From: Bog-473 sp963721585
Lineage (GTDB): Bacteria > Actinomycetota > Acidimicrobiia > Acidimicrobiales > RAAP-2
Assembly (NCBI GenBank): GCA_963721585.1
Contig: CAVRJN010000001.1
Coordinates: 390,459 to 454,458 of the forward strand
Direction of reading: 5' to 3'
Length of the DNA: 64,000 nucleotides
The notes below the pieces were generated by a model. It saw only the letters and a program-made list of their open reading frames with translations, was not told where the DNA came from and ran no database searches. Numbering within the stretch: position 1 is the first letter of the stretch; each line of letters opens with the position of its first letter. The position numbers and the translations under genes were made by a program. Positions 9,043 to 19,008 of this stretch are shown here, in pieces.

Positions 9043-9891
9043 TCAGAGGAAGAGCACCCTCTGTCGCACCGACTCGACGAGACAACCGGTTCTCCATCCA
9101 GCAATGCGCGCCCAACGACCGCGAAACTCGGGCTGGACGAGGCGTGGCGATAACAGCACCAACCACACCCACGTCTTGGCAGCTAGAACGAGATCGCGCT
9201 GGAGGCCGTCAGCCCGAAAGCGTCGGTAGAGGACTGGTCCGCATCGCCCGTAGGCTGTGTACCGCTTGAATACCGGTCTGAAGCCCCGCCGGTCACGTCT
9301 GGCTACCACAGCGTCCTTGCTCAAGACGTAGCGATGTCCAAAGAGCTGTGCACGCCAGCACAGATCGAAGTCCTCTCCGGTCATCAGGTCTTCTGAAAAA
9401 CCACCGATCTCCTGGAAGGCGCGCCTCCGAACTGCCAGGTTTGCAGTTCCACCCCCAGGCAAAAAGCCGAAAAGGCCCAGGCCGGGAGGAGGAGCATACG
9501 AGGGCGGAGAAGGAGCGGCCAGCCCATTGAGCGACCAGAAGTCGAATACACCCGCGGAGACTTCGGCATCGGCTAGGGCCAAAACGTGAGCCGTTAGCCA
9601 GCCTGGCTGCACAACATCGTCGGCATCACAGAAAGCCAAGAGATCGCCCTGGGCTGCTTCGACGCCCGTATTTCGTGTAGCCCCCGGTCCTGTGACCTTC
9701 GACGCGTCGACGAGACGAATCGTGTGGAAGCGATTGAACCATTCCCGCACCACCAGACTGCTCTCATCGGTGGAGTTGTTGTCGACAACGACCACTTCCC
9801 AGGGCTCGTGACATTCCTGCTCCGACAAAGCACGAAGCTGCTGCTCCAGCCATGGCATGCCGTTGCGCAGTGGGACGACAACGCTGATCAC
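9043..9891 (-). CDS. Glycosyltransferase family 2
   Basis: 282 residues with a GT-A fold: the start MISVVVPLRNG, the nucleotide-sugar segment VVVDNNSTDES, the metal-binding CDADD, and the acceptor-side GGFSEDLMTGEDFDLCWRA. It would transfer a sugar from a nucleotide-sugar donor onto a polysaccharide, lipid or protein acceptor at the inner face of the membrane; the substrate cannot be read from sequence. There is a hydrophobic helix near the C-terminus (TWVWLVLLSP). It stands alone between an IS30 remnant and a non-coding stretch, so it may be the survivor of a larger surface-glycan cluster that was cut up by insertion sequences. Confidence 0.88.
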   Translation of the reverse strand: MISVVVPLRNGMPWLEQQLRALSEQECHEPWEVVVVDNNSTDESSLVVREWFNRFHTIRLVDASKVTGPGATRNTGVEAAQGDLLAFCDADDVVQPGWLTAHVLALADAEVSAGVFDFWSLNGLAAPSPPSYAPPPGLGLFGFLPGGGTANLAVRRRAFQEIGGFSEDLMTGEDFDLCWRAQLFGHRYVLSKDAVVARRDRRGFRPVFKRYTAYGRCGPVLYRRFRADGLQRDLVLAAKTWVWLVLLSPRLVQPEFRGRWARIAGWRTGCLVESVRQRVLFL

Positions 9892-10646
9892 GATCGGATT
9901 TTAGGGAGACGGGGTTCGATTTATGCGTCGAGCGATTGCGCTTCGCAAGATCACGTCGGGAAATATCACTTCTCACATCTAGGTGCCAGCTCGCGCCCAG
10001 AAAGCTCTCAGTCGCATGGAATGCTGTGGGAGTCCTTGAACTCCTGGGCAGTGGAGTGGGTCGAACAGGGCGGCGACTTGGCCCGCCCACGACAGCCAAT
10101 CCACAGCTTGCCCACTCGAAGGTGCCCGCACGGGTGGCTGTGGAACAGAATGCAACTGGCTAAATCGAGGGTCATTCCGAACATGCTCACGCATTTTGGG
10201 GGCCGAGCAGGCGCCACCTTTCCTCCCGGGCCCCCGCGGCCCGCGACCGTTACGGAGGAGGACTTATGGTCAGTGGAACTAGAGCCGAACCGAACGGGCG
10301 CTAGAAGATGATCTGCACCAGGGTCGTCATCCGAGGGCTCGCTGGCATGGACACAAACATCTCGCGCGGCCTTAGGAAGTAGGACGCGACTTCGAGGTCC
10401 GTGGAATAGAACGCAAGGGGCGGCGACCCATTGGGTGGACACGGAGCGACAGAAGCCCGACGGGGATCCTCGCGGGAAGCCCTCCGGGAATGCTGGTGGC
10501 ACAGAGCGGCCTCGAAGCCCTGACATTTGCTTCGAAAAAACACTGGTAGGGCGTGCTTTTTGGTCCCTGCGATGACAGCGGCCGCATTCCCACTTGAAAC
10601 AGTGACGCCATTGAGCTAAGAAACCCCCGTTTGGCGAATGCAGTGA
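9892..10646. other. Intergenic stretch without a convincing gene
   Basis: Several open frames cross this 755-base region on both strands but none has protein-like composition or a known motif. The one clear signal is a strong ribosome-binding site GGAGGAGG ahead of ATG 10266, followed after only 12 codons by a stop at 10302. That looks like the start of a decayed gene, or a leader peptide. The G+C is lower than in the core regions. Confidence 0.4.
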
Positions 10647-13600
10647 ATGGAGGCCGTGGTGGGGAAGACTTCCGGCAAAAGTATTTGTGTCATAGGTGCC
10701 GTCATCGCCGTTCTCCTTGGTATGGCGCCGTATGCGGCAGCAACCACAAACTCCGCTGGTCCACCATCTTCCCCGGCTGTGACACGGATTCCAAATTCCG
10801 TTGTGCCTGTCGTGGCCACAGGTCAATTGCCTCAAGCTTTGACTTCAAATGCAGGAAATCAACCACTCACGCTGACGATAACTTTGAAGAGGAACGATCA
10901 GTCCGGATTTGACTCTTTCCTTTCGGAAGTCCAAGACCCGGCGTCATCGCAATATCGTCATTTCCTGACTCAAACGGAGCTTGCCAACCGATTCGGACCG
11001 AGCCTGTCCAGATACGCAGCCGTTCAGGATTGGCTGACGAGCCAAGGCCTCAAACTGGTTGACGGCTCCGCGAGTCGGCTCACGCTCACAGTCGAGGGTA
11101 CGCGCGCGCTAGTACAACGTGTCTTCGCTACTCCCATCGAGAGTTTCACCAATTCGAAACGTGTGGTTTACGCCAATACCCAGAGTCCCCAAATACCTGA
11201 TTCGCTCGCGCCGTCCATACAGTCAATTAGCGGGTTGTCGGATGTGGCGCCGGCATCGAGCTCTCCAGCGAACACGAGACCTGTGCCGAGCAATGAGACC
11301 GTGCAGCAAGCGACCGACAACTGCCTGAAGTTGTTCCAACAGATCCTCCCCAACCCTCCGTCCGATGGGACTGATATTTTCGCGATCCTCCTTGCCCTTT
11401 ATGATCAAATAACATTCTGGCTGAATCCCATTAGCTATACGAAGATTACTGTCGCTGCCTATGACTGTGCGGCGCAGCTTGCGTTTTCATCAGCTGCTGC
11501 ATTTGGTGGCTATCTGAACGGACATGACCCCAAGGTTGGTCTGCTCGAATACGATACATATCGTCCATCAGATGTGACAGACTGGCTCAACTTGGTCAGC
11601 CTTCCTGCCAGCATTGCAAGTCGACTCTCCGAGGTCAACGTCAACGGCGGAGTCAGTTCTCCTGGGGCAGGAGAAGCAGAAGTTCTTTTGGACATTGATG
11701 CCGTGCTTGCAACGGCGCAATCGTCTGGAATCAATTACGTGGTGTACGACGCACCCCAAGGAACGAGCTTTGTCCAGCTCTTCCAGGCCATGATCAATGA
11801 TGGTGATAACGTCATTTCGAACAGTTGGTATGAATGCGAAGATCAAGTCAGCGAGGCTGAGGCAGACGCCATCGATTCTGTCCTCGCTGATGCTTCAGCG
11901 AGTGGCATATCAGTGCTTAACGCTACCGGTGACTACGGCTCAGCCTGCTCCGATGGTTCCTCGAACACAATAACTGTCCCTGCAGATTCGCCAAATGCGA
12001 CGGCTGTTGGAGGAACTTCACAGGCGATAGGACCAGGATTCACCTACGGAGGGGAATCCTGGTGGAATGACCAAAGCGCTGACCCGCCGAGCGGTGCTGG
12101 CGGCTACGGAACGAGCCGCTACTTCTCTCGACCGAGCTACCAGAATGGTTTGACAACCTCTGCCATGCGTTCGGTGCCAGACATCTCTACCGTTGCCGAT
12201 CCGTTTGACGGACTACAGATATGCGAGGCGGATGCAGGCGGCTGCCCGGATGGATCGGACTCCGGCGGGACCAGCCTTGCCACTCCGCTACTTGCAGGTG
12301 AAGTGGCCTCGCTTGACGCGGCGCTCGGGCAAAACATCGGTAATTTGAATTCAGCGTTGTACCCCTTAGCGGGAACAAGTGCGTTCCATACAGCCCAAAG
12401 TATGGGCAGTGATTTTGCACACGTGGGACTTGGTTCACCGGATTTCATCAACGTCTATGAGGATTTCGCAAAGCAATCGCCCGGACCAGTGAGCGCCTCC
12501 AAATCGTTGGTCGGCACGGTTGGTGCACCGTACGCAAATGGCACGCAGCCGGGGTTAGTTCGTGTCGACCTGTTCGACCAAAACGGCCTTCCAGTTGCAG
12601 GAAAGACGGTGGAGGTTACGACGAATCCTGGTTGTAACGCCTCGATCTCACCAGCAAGTGGTACTTCGGATGCAATTTCAGGAGCCGTCGTGTTTACGGT
12701 GACGGATACCACCGTCGAGACTTGCACCCTGACCGCGACTGATGCGACAGACGACCTGACTCTAGCTACTCAACCCACGATTGCGTTTGTTCCACCCTTG
12801 GCATCAGGAGGCGAGATCTACGGGGGACCTAACCAGGTACCCAACGATGGAACGAGCGAAGCGACAGTCACCGTTTATCTGGAAGACAGTCTCCATCGGC
12901 CTGCATCTGGAAAGACCGTAACGCTCAGCGAGGGCTCTGGCGGTGCCGTGATCACACCGGCGGGATCATCCACGCCGGGAACGACAGCTGTTACCAACAG
13001 TGCCGGTAACGCCGTATTCACAGCGACGGACGTCAATACCGAAGCCGTGAACTTCACAGCCACGGACGTGACTGACGGCAATCTGCCTGTACCGGGTTCC
13101 GTGGCAGTGAGTTTTGCCCCCAGTACTGCAACGTGTCCGACAGCACTTCCGACCGCAGCGGGCGGGTACTCCGTATCGGCCTTCGCCACCGGCGTTACCT
13201 ACAACACGGTAGGTGGTGTCTTCCCTGGGAACGTCACCGAAAATGCCTGCATCACGGGGTCGGCGCCGGCGTTCGACAGTTCGGGGAACGCGTACATAGC
13301 GGATACCAACGACGGCACCATTCACGTCCTGCCGCCCTCCGGAGGAGCACTCACGTCGGCGAATCAACTTCCGGACGCCTCGTTCCCACCCGATTCAATA
13401 GGTCAACTCGTTTTCGGACCGGATGGTTCGCTCTACGCCGGGCTTATCAACTTGACTACAGATATCTCCAATCCCGAGATCGTGCAGCTTGATCCCACGA
13501 CGGGTGCGACTATCCGAGTCATCGCCAGCACCGCCACGGGCCTCCCTGACTGCCCGTACATCATGGCCATTGACCCGCTGAGCGGCGATCTCTTCACGGA

Positions 13601-15824
13601 TGACGAGTGTTCCGGTTACGCGGCGAGCAACCAGATCAGCCGCATCAGCGATCCCAGCGGAGCAAGCCCGACGGTGTCTGACTACTACACGACCGGCGGT
13701 TGCAACCTCGGCCTGACATTTGCGCCCGATGGCACCCTCTATCTGGCCAACTGCAACGGTGAGGTCGACGCGATCACTGGAACGAACACCGCCACACCGA
13801 CCGAGAGCACCGTCGCGGCTGTATCCGGCACGCCGTTTTCGGTTGCGGTGACGGGGATCAATTCAGCGGGTGATGCCACCTCACTTGACGTGTTCACCTA
13901 CAGCGGCGATGTCTATTCGATTGATCTTACGCAATCGCCGCCCGCCGTCAGTACGATCGCCACCGGGACTTCCTTCTTCTACATCACGGCTTCCAGTGCC
14001 AACGGGTGTGCCTACGGTGCTATTCCGGGCACCATCGTCAGGATTGGCCCGCCCTCGTGTGCGTCGTCTCCCTCCACTACGACAGGACCGGAGTTGTCTC
14101 TCTCTGGGCCGGGACTGACCAGCCCGCCGGCTGGCTCTTCAGTGACTTTCACGGCACATCTCAGCAACGTGACGAGTCCGACCGGCACGCCGATCCTGTT
14201 CGCGGTGACCGGTGCTAATCCGCAGTTCAAACTGGTCGACGCCAATGAGAGTGGATCAGCAGCCTTCACCTACAGTGCCCTCGATCCTGGATCGGACACG
14301 GTCACGGCAACTACAACTACGGGGTCGATTTCACTCAGTTCGAACCCGACCACATTCACATGGGTGGCCGGTATTGACACCAGCTTCCTGACCTTAAACG
14401 GGAGCCAGGAATCCGGATCCGTCGGCAGCCCGGCCACTTTAGACGCGGATCTTTCGGACATCAGCCAGAGCCCAGCCACGCCTGTCAGCGGCGCCACTGT
14501 CGATGTCACGGTTGGTTCGCAGTCCTGCACCATCACGACCAACGCCAGCGGAAAGGGATCGTGCCAAGTCACGCCTTCGACCGCGGGACTCTTGCCAATA
14601 AGTGCTACCTATTCGGGCAGCAGCACGCTGACGGCTAGCACTGCCTCTGACTCGTTCTCCGCAGGAGCCCCTCCGCCGACCCTGACCTCGATCGCGGTGA
14701 CACCGGCCAATCCCACCATCACCAAGGGAGCCACGCAGCAGTTCACCGCCACGGGCACCTACTCGAACAGCTCGACGGCCAACATCACCTCCCAGGTGAC
14801 CTGGGTGAGCGGGACCACCTCGGTGGCCACCATCACCTCGGGCGGGTTGGCCAGCGGAGTAGGAGCTGGGTCCTCGACCATCACGGCCACCTTGGGCTCG
14901 GTCAGCGGGAACACCAAGCTCATGGTGAGCGTGCCGACCCTGACCTCGATCGCGGTGACACCGGCCAATCCCACCATCACCAAGGGAGCCACGCAGCAGT
15001 TCACCGCCACGGGCACCTACTCGAACAGCTCGACGGCCAACATCACCTCCCAGGTGACCTGGGTGAGCGGGACCACCTCGGTGGCCACCATCACCTCGGG
15101 CGGGTTGGCGACGGGCGTCGCCGCGGGGTCCTCGACCATCACGGCCACCTTGGGCTCGGTCAGCGGGAACACCAAGCTCATGGTGAGCGCGCCGACCCTG
15201 ACCTCGATCGCGGTGACACCGGCCAATCCCACCATCACCAAGGGAGCCACGCAGCAGTTCACCGCCACGGGCACCTACTCGAACAGCTCGACGGCCAACA
15301 TCACCTCCCAGGTGACCTGGGTGAGCGGGACCACCTCGGTGGCCACCATCACCTCGGGCGGGTTGGCGACGGGCGTCGCCGCGGGGTCCTCGACCATCAC
15401 GGCCACCTTGGGCTCGGTCAGCGGGAACACCAAGCTCATGGTGAGCGCGCCCACCGTCGGGGTCTCCCTCAAGTTCACCGGCTCCATCACCTACGTGAAC
15501 TCTGGCTCGTTGACCTCGGGAGGATTCACCGTCTCACCGGCCACGGGCACCGTTACCTCGGTGACGGGCACCGGCACCATTCCGGGGCTCAAGGGTGGCT
15601 CTGGGGCGATCAAGGTGGTCGTCCAACGGGAGTGGGTGCCCTTCCTCGGATGGTTCTATGCCGGGTATGTCAGTGTGAGTGATCCTGGTGCTCACCTCAA
15701 CACCGTCGCCCTCGTCCTCACGCCGAGCCTGACCAGGGTCAGCGCAAACGGGGTATCGGGCGTCGGCTACGGATTGGCTCCGAACGGGAAGACGATTCTC
15801 TATCAGTTGAGTTGGACCCTATAG
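10647..15824 (+). CDS. Secreted S53 (sedolisin/kumamolisin) protease with Ig-like and propeller-like repeats
   Basis: 1725-residue exported protein. A signal peptide spans about residues 1-33, then a pro-kumamolisin activation domain (about 45-200) and a sedolisin catalytic domain (to about 610). The candidate Ser-Glu-Asp triad is E345 and D349 in EVLLDID plus S543 in GGTSLATP. These are acid-active serine-carboxyl peptidases in known members. After the protease come Big_1-like domains (about 615-860), a region resembling NHL/SMP propellers (GNAYIADTNDGTI), another Ig-like stretch, and three nearly identical Big_2-type Ig domains (1344-1601). A C-terminal module of about 120 residues follows. 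The start is ATG 10647, or GTG 10659, which has GGAGG five bases upstream. G+C is lower than in housekeeping genes; probably acquired. Likely a surface or secreted protein-degrading enzyme. Confidence 0.88.
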   Translation: MEAVVGKTSGKSICVIGAVIAVLLGMAPYAAATTNSAGPPSSPAVTRIPNSVVPVVATGQLPQALTSNAGNQPLTLTITLKRNDQSGFDSFLSEVQDPASSQYRHFLTQTELANRFGPSLSRYAAVQDWLTSQGLKLVDGSASRLTLTVEGTRALVQRVFATPIESFTNSKRVVYANTQSPQIPDSLAPSIQSISGLSDVAPASSSPANTRPVPSNETVQQATDNCLKLFQQILPNPPSDGTDIFAILLALYDQITFWLNPISYTKITVAAYDCAAQLAFSSAAAFGGYLNGHDPKVGLLEYDTYRPSDVTDWLNLVSLPASIASRLSEVNVNGGVSSPGAGEAEVLLDIDAVLATAQSSGINYVVYDAPQGTSFVQLFQAMINDGDNVISNSWYECEDQVSEAEADAIDSVLADASASGISVLNATGDYGSACSDGSSNTITVPADSPNATAVGGTSQAIGPGFTYGGESWWNDQSADPPSGAGGYGTSRYFSRPSYQNGLTTSAMRSVPDISTVADPFDGLQICEADAGGCPDGSDSGGTSLATPLLAGEVASLDAALGQNIGNLNSALYPLAGTSAFHTAQSMGSDFAHVGLGSPDFINVYEDFAKQSPGPVSASKSLVGTVGAPYANGTQPGLVRVDLFDQNGLPVAGKTVEVTTNPGCNASISPASGTSDAISGAVVFTVTDTTVETCTLTATDATDDLTLATQPTIAFVPPLASGGEIYGGPNQVPNDGTSEATVTVYLEDSLHRPASGKTVTLSEGSGGAVITPAGSSTPGTTAVTNSAGNAVFTATDVNTEAVNFTATDVTDGNLPVPGSVAVSFAPSTATCPTALPTAAGGYSVSAFATGVTYNTVGGVFPGNVTENACITGSAPAFDSSGNAYIADTNDGTIHVLPPSGGALTSANQLPDASFPPDSIGQLVFGPDGSLYAGLINLTTDISNPEIVQLDPTTGATIRVIASTATGLPDCPYIMAIDPLSGDLFTDDECSGYAASNQISRISDPSGASPTVSDYYTTGGCNLGLTFAPDGTLYLANCNGEVDAITGTNTATPTESTVAAVSGTPFSVAVTGINSAGDATSLDVFTYSGDVYSIDLTQSPPAVSTIATGTSFFYITASSANGCAYGAIPGTIVRIGPPSCASSPSTTTGPELSLSGPGLTSPPAGSSVTFTAHLSNVTSPTGTPILFAVTGANPQFKLVDANESGSAAFTYSALDPGSDTVTATTTTGSISLSSNPTTFTWVAGIDTSFLTLNGSQESGSVGSPATLDADLSDISQSPATPVSGATVDVTVGSQSCTITTNASGKGSCQVTPSTAGLLPISATYSGSSTLTASTASDSFSAGAPPPTLTSIAVTPANPTITKGATQQFTATGTYSNSSTANITSQVTWVSGTTSVATITSGGLASGVGAGSSTITATLGSVSGNTKLMVSVPTLTSIAVTPANPTITKGATQQFTATGTYSNSSTANITSQVTWVSGTTSVATITSGGLATGVAAGSSTITATLGSVSGNTKLMVSAPTLTSIAVTPANPTITKGATQQFTATGTYSNSSTANITSQVTWVSGTTSVATITSGGLATGVAAGSSTITATLGSVSGNTKLMVSAPTVGVSLKFTGSITYVNSGSLTSGGFTVSPATGTVTSVTGTGTIPGLKGGSGAIKVVVQREWVPFLGWFYAGYVSVSDPGAHLNTVALVLTPSLTRVSANGVSGVGYGLAPNGKTILYQLSWTL
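14676..15449 (+). repeat. Three tandem 258-bp repeats coding Big_2-type Ig domains
   Basis: Units 14676-14933, 14934-15191 and 15192-15449 each code 86 residues beginning PTLTSIAVTPANPTITKG. Copies two and three are almost identical in DNA; copy one differs mainly in a short patch coding ASGVGAG instead of ATGVAAG. Such silent-site identity points to recent duplication or gene conversion. Confidence 0.95.
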
Positions 15825-15877
15825 ATCAGAGGTACTGGATTTTCCCGCTTGCCGGGAAAGTGTTTTGGGAGGCGTAC

Positions 15878-18800
15878 ATGCGCGTTGGCGGCGTTCTTCG
15901 ACGGTTCCGGATCGGCACCCGACTTGTCGGTTCCCTGGCCTTGGGTGCGGCCATATTCGGTGTGCCATGGGCGAGCTCCGCAGGTGCGGCCGGCGGACCG
16001 GTCGTGTCCAGCTGCACGCCGACGGGACTTGCCAACGCGATGGCTGTCGGCGGCGACGTGACATTCAGCTGCAGCGGAACGATCACGCTCACATCCCAGA
16101 TCGTCGTCAACACCGGCCAGAACGTCACCCTCGATGGGACGGGCCAGTCGGTGACCATCAGTGGCGGAGGTACCACCAGGATCTTCGACGTCGAGGGCGG
16201 CACGCTGGGCCTCACAGACGTCACCCTCACCGACGGGTTCTCAGTCGGGCTCTCGGGAACCACGGGTGCGGACGGTGCAACCGGCGACGACGGTACGGCC
16301 GGCGACGGTGGGGCAGGGGACGGAGGGCAAGGCGGTGACAGCACCGACGGGTCCGACGGCGGTGCTGGAGCGTCGGGGTCGGCCGGTCTCGCCGGCAGCG
16401 GCGGCGCCCTCTACGTCGCCGCTGGCGCGGCGGTCAACTTGGTCGAGACGACCATCTCGTCGAGTGAGGCAGAGGGTGGGCAGGGGGGCGACGGCGGCGA
16501 CGGCGGCGACGGCGGCTCGGGTGGCGGTGGTGGCGGCGGTGGTGGCGGCACCGGCTGCAGCCCGGACTGGGATGCGGCGGCTGGAACGTCCGGCACCGTT
16601 GGTGACCTCTCGACCAACACGCTGAGCTCTGGAGGGATCCCCGGACCGTCCGGCGGGACGGTCGACCCGAACTACCCGGGTCAAGGCGGTGACGGCGGTG
16701 ACGGCGGCGCGGGTGGTAATGCCGGGTCCGGTGGTTCTGGTGGCAACGGCGCCAACGGTGGTACTGCCCAAGGCGGTGCGATCGACAACCACGGCACAGT
16801 GACCGTCACCACGTCCACGTTCACGAATGACAGCGCTGTCGGAGGTGCGGGCGGCGATGGAGGATCCGGTGCGAGCGCCGGCGAGACCGGTGGCGGCGGA
16901 GGCGGAGGGATTGCGGGTATCTGCGCCGACCCGGCGGGGAATCCGATGGCGGGCCAAGGTGGGAACGGAGGAGCTGCCGGTTCTGGGGCGACAGGAGGTG
17001 ACGCCGGCTCAGGCGGGTTCGGGGGCGATGCGTCCGGAGGCGCCATTGCCAACGACGGCACCCTGGTATTGAACGGCAGCTCCTCATCGTTCACCTCGGA
17101 CACCGCAACCGGTGGCACCGGAGGTGACGGAGGTGCGGTCGCGAGCGCCATCGGCGGGACGGCTGGTGGCGGTGGAGGGGGCGGCGTGCCGAACGGCGAT
17201 CCAGGTGCAAACGGTGACCCCGGGTCACCCGGTTCCCCGGGCACCGGAGCTGACGGCGGGAATGCGTCCGGCGGAGCCATCGCCGGCAGCGGCACGCTCG
17301 AGATCAATGCGGCCACGTTCAGCGCCGACTCGGCGGTGGGTGGCGCCGGAGGGTGGGGAGGTTCGTCGGCCTCTGGCTGGGACGGCAGCGGTAGTGGAGG
17401 CGGCGGTGGTGGCTGCAATCAGGATCAGCCGGCCGACTTCGTTTGCTGGGCGGGTTCCAATGGGGCGAACGGTGCAGACGGCAGCGACGGTGCGAGTGCC
17501 GGCGCCGGTGGAAGCGCCACGGGTGGGGCGATCTTCTCGTCAGGCTCGCCGACCGTCCTCACGGCCTCGTTCTCGGGATGTAGTGCGGTCGGTAGCGCGA
17601 GTGGCGCGGTGTCAACGGGTGGAGACGGTGGGGACGGGGGGAACGGCAGTGACGGAGGATCGAACGTCGGGGCAGGGACTGACGGCCCCGGTGGTGACGG
17701 TGGAGATGGCGGGAATGGAGGCAGCGGAGGGAGCGGCGCGATCGGCGGCGGCGCGACCGGCGGCGCAATCGCCGTGTCCGGGACGATGCAGGTTGGGGTT
17801 GGCGTGACGTTCGCAGGCAACTCGGTCACGGCGGCGCCCAGCGTCGCCGGAGCCGACGGAGGATCGGGCGGGAACGCAGGGGCGGGCGGAAGCGGCGACC
17901 CCGACGGAACGGACGGAGCGGCCGGCGATCCTGGCAGCGCCGGCTCGACCGGTGGCGCCGGCATCGCCTCGGATCCCAATGTCGCAGGTACGACCAGCCC
18001 GCTGCCCCCCGCGACCGATGTCGTCCTCCCCACGAGCGGTGCATCGCTCTCGGGGAGCGAGTATCTCGACGCCACCGCTTCTCCGGGGACGACGCAGGTC
18101 CAGTACGAGCTGAGCGGGGGTCCCGGGAACCTCAACGACGACGTGATCGCCACCGCGACCCCGAACCTTTACGGCTGGATCGCGGCCTGGAACACCACCG
18201 GTGTGGCCAACGGCACCTACACCCTGAACAGCGTCGCCACGGCTACCGGTTTCCCAACCGGCACAAGCCCCTCTGTGACCGTCACGGTGGACAACGTGGC
18301 ACCAACGACAACTGTGGCTCTACCAGCGAACCACGCCACCGTCTCGGGCGGTCAGTGGCTAGACGCCAGCGCCTCGTCAGGGGTCTCCCGGGTCCAATAC
18401 GAGCTGAGTGGTAACGGCCTGAGTGCCGACGTGATCGCCACGGCTTCCTCGACAAGCGTCGGATGGCTCGCCTACTGGAACTCGACCTCCTTCCCCAACG
18501 GCACCTACACGCTCAACAGCGTGGCCAGTTACTCTGGCGGTGTCAGCGGCACGAGTGCACCCATCACCATCACCGTGAACAATTCGAAGCCGACCGTCAC
18601 CATCCTCATCCCGGCGAACAACGCCACCGTCAGTGGCTCCTCGGTCATCCTTGACGCCTTGCCTTCTTCGGGTGTCACCCAGGTCGAGTTCGAACTCAAC
18701 GGCAACGGGCTGACGAACGACGCCATCGGCCAGGCCACGCTGTACTCCTTCGGTTGGGTGGTGGTGTGGAACAGCACCACCATCACCAACGGGACTTACC

Positions 18801-18880
18801 AACTGGCAGCGGTCGCGTCGTTTCCAAACGGTGGAGCATCCGGCACGAGCTCGCCCGTCGCCGTGAAGGTGAACAACTAG
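15878..18880 (+). CDS. Exported glycine-rich adhesin-like protein with three C-terminal Ig-like repeats
   Basis: 1000 residues. A signal peptide (residues about 1-38, ending SSAGAAGG) is followed by a short beta-helix-like region (NVTLDGTGQSVTISGG). About 570 residues very rich in Gly, Ala, Ser and Asp follow, with GG-D/A-GG runs interrupted by short strands such as GGAIDNHGTVTVTTSTF, a pattern shared by right-handed beta-helix and PGRS-like surface proteins. Three Ig-like repeats of about 95 residues end the protein, each with VQYELSG-type and GTYTLNSVA-type strands. ATG 15878 is chosen because GGGAGG precedes it. It follows the sedolisin gene by 53 bases and may share its transcript. No anchor is seen, so it is probably secreted or loosely surface-bound. 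It is not a PE-family protein: the PE domain is absent. Confidence 0.8.
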   Translation: MRVGGVLRRFRIGTRLVGSLALGAAIFGVPWASSAGAAGGPVVSSCTPTGLANAMAVGGDVTFSCSGTITLTSQIVVNTGQNVTLDGTGQSVTISGGGTTRIFDVEGGTLGLTDVTLTDGFSVGLSGTTGADGATGDDGTAGDGGAGDGGQGGDSTDGSDGGAGASGSAGLAGSGGALYVAAGAAVNLVETTISSSEAEGGQGGDGGDGGDGGSGGGGGGGGGGTGCSPDWDAAAGTSGTVGDLSTNTLSSGGIPGPSGGTVDPNYPGQGGDGGDGGAGGNAGSGGSGGNGANGGTAQGGAIDNHGTVTVTTSTFTNDSAVGGAGGDGGSGASAGETGGGGGGGIAGICADPAGNPMAGQGGNGGAAGSGATGGDAGSGGFGGDASGGAIANDGTLVLNGSSSSFTSDTATGGTGGDGGAVASAIGGTAGGGGGGGVPNGDPGANGDPGSPGSPGTGADGGNASGGAIAGSGTLEINAATFSADSAVGGAGGWGGSSASGWDGSGSGGGGGGCNQDQPADFVCWAGSNGANGADGSDGASAGAGGSATGGAIFSSGSPTVLTASFSGCSAVGSASGAVSTGGDGGDGGNGSDGGSNVGAGTDGPGGDGGDGGNGGSGGSGAIGGGATGGAIAVSGTMQVGVGVTFAGNSVTAAPSVAGADGGSGGNAGAGGSGDPDGTDGAAGDPGSAGSTGGAGIASDPNVAGTTSPLPPATDVVLPTSGASLSGSEYLDATASPGTTQVQYELSGGPGNLNDDVIATATPNLYGWIAAWNTTGVANGTYTLNSVATATGFPTGTSPSVTVTVDNVAPTTTVALPANHATVSGGQWLDASASSGVSRVQYELSGNGLSADVIATASSTSVGWLAYWNSTSFPNGTYTLNSVASYSGGVSGTSAPITITVNNSKPTVTILIPANNATVSGSSVILDALPSSGVTQVEFELNGNGLTNDAIGQATLYSFGWVVVWNSTTITNGTYQLAAVASFPNGGASGTSSPVAVKVNN

Positions 18881-19008
18881 GTTTCATCCGGGAGCGCGCC
18901 CGAGGCGCAGGAGGAAAGCAACTTTACCACCCCGCTCCGGGCGAGGGTTAGCGGGTCCGGGATCCACAAATTCAGTCCCCCCTTGCGACACGCCGGTACG
19001 GCCGCGGG

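Noticed and set aside
10008..10835. 275-codon minus-strand open frame
   Set aside because: Composition is not protein-like and it overlaps the start of the sedolisin gene.
14676..15449. CRISPR-like regular repeat array
   Set aside because: Repeat period is 258 bp, a multiple of three, and every unit codes an Ig-like domain in one frame.
15878..18880. PE_PGRS protein
   Set aside because: The PE domain is absent; only the Gly-rich composition is similar.
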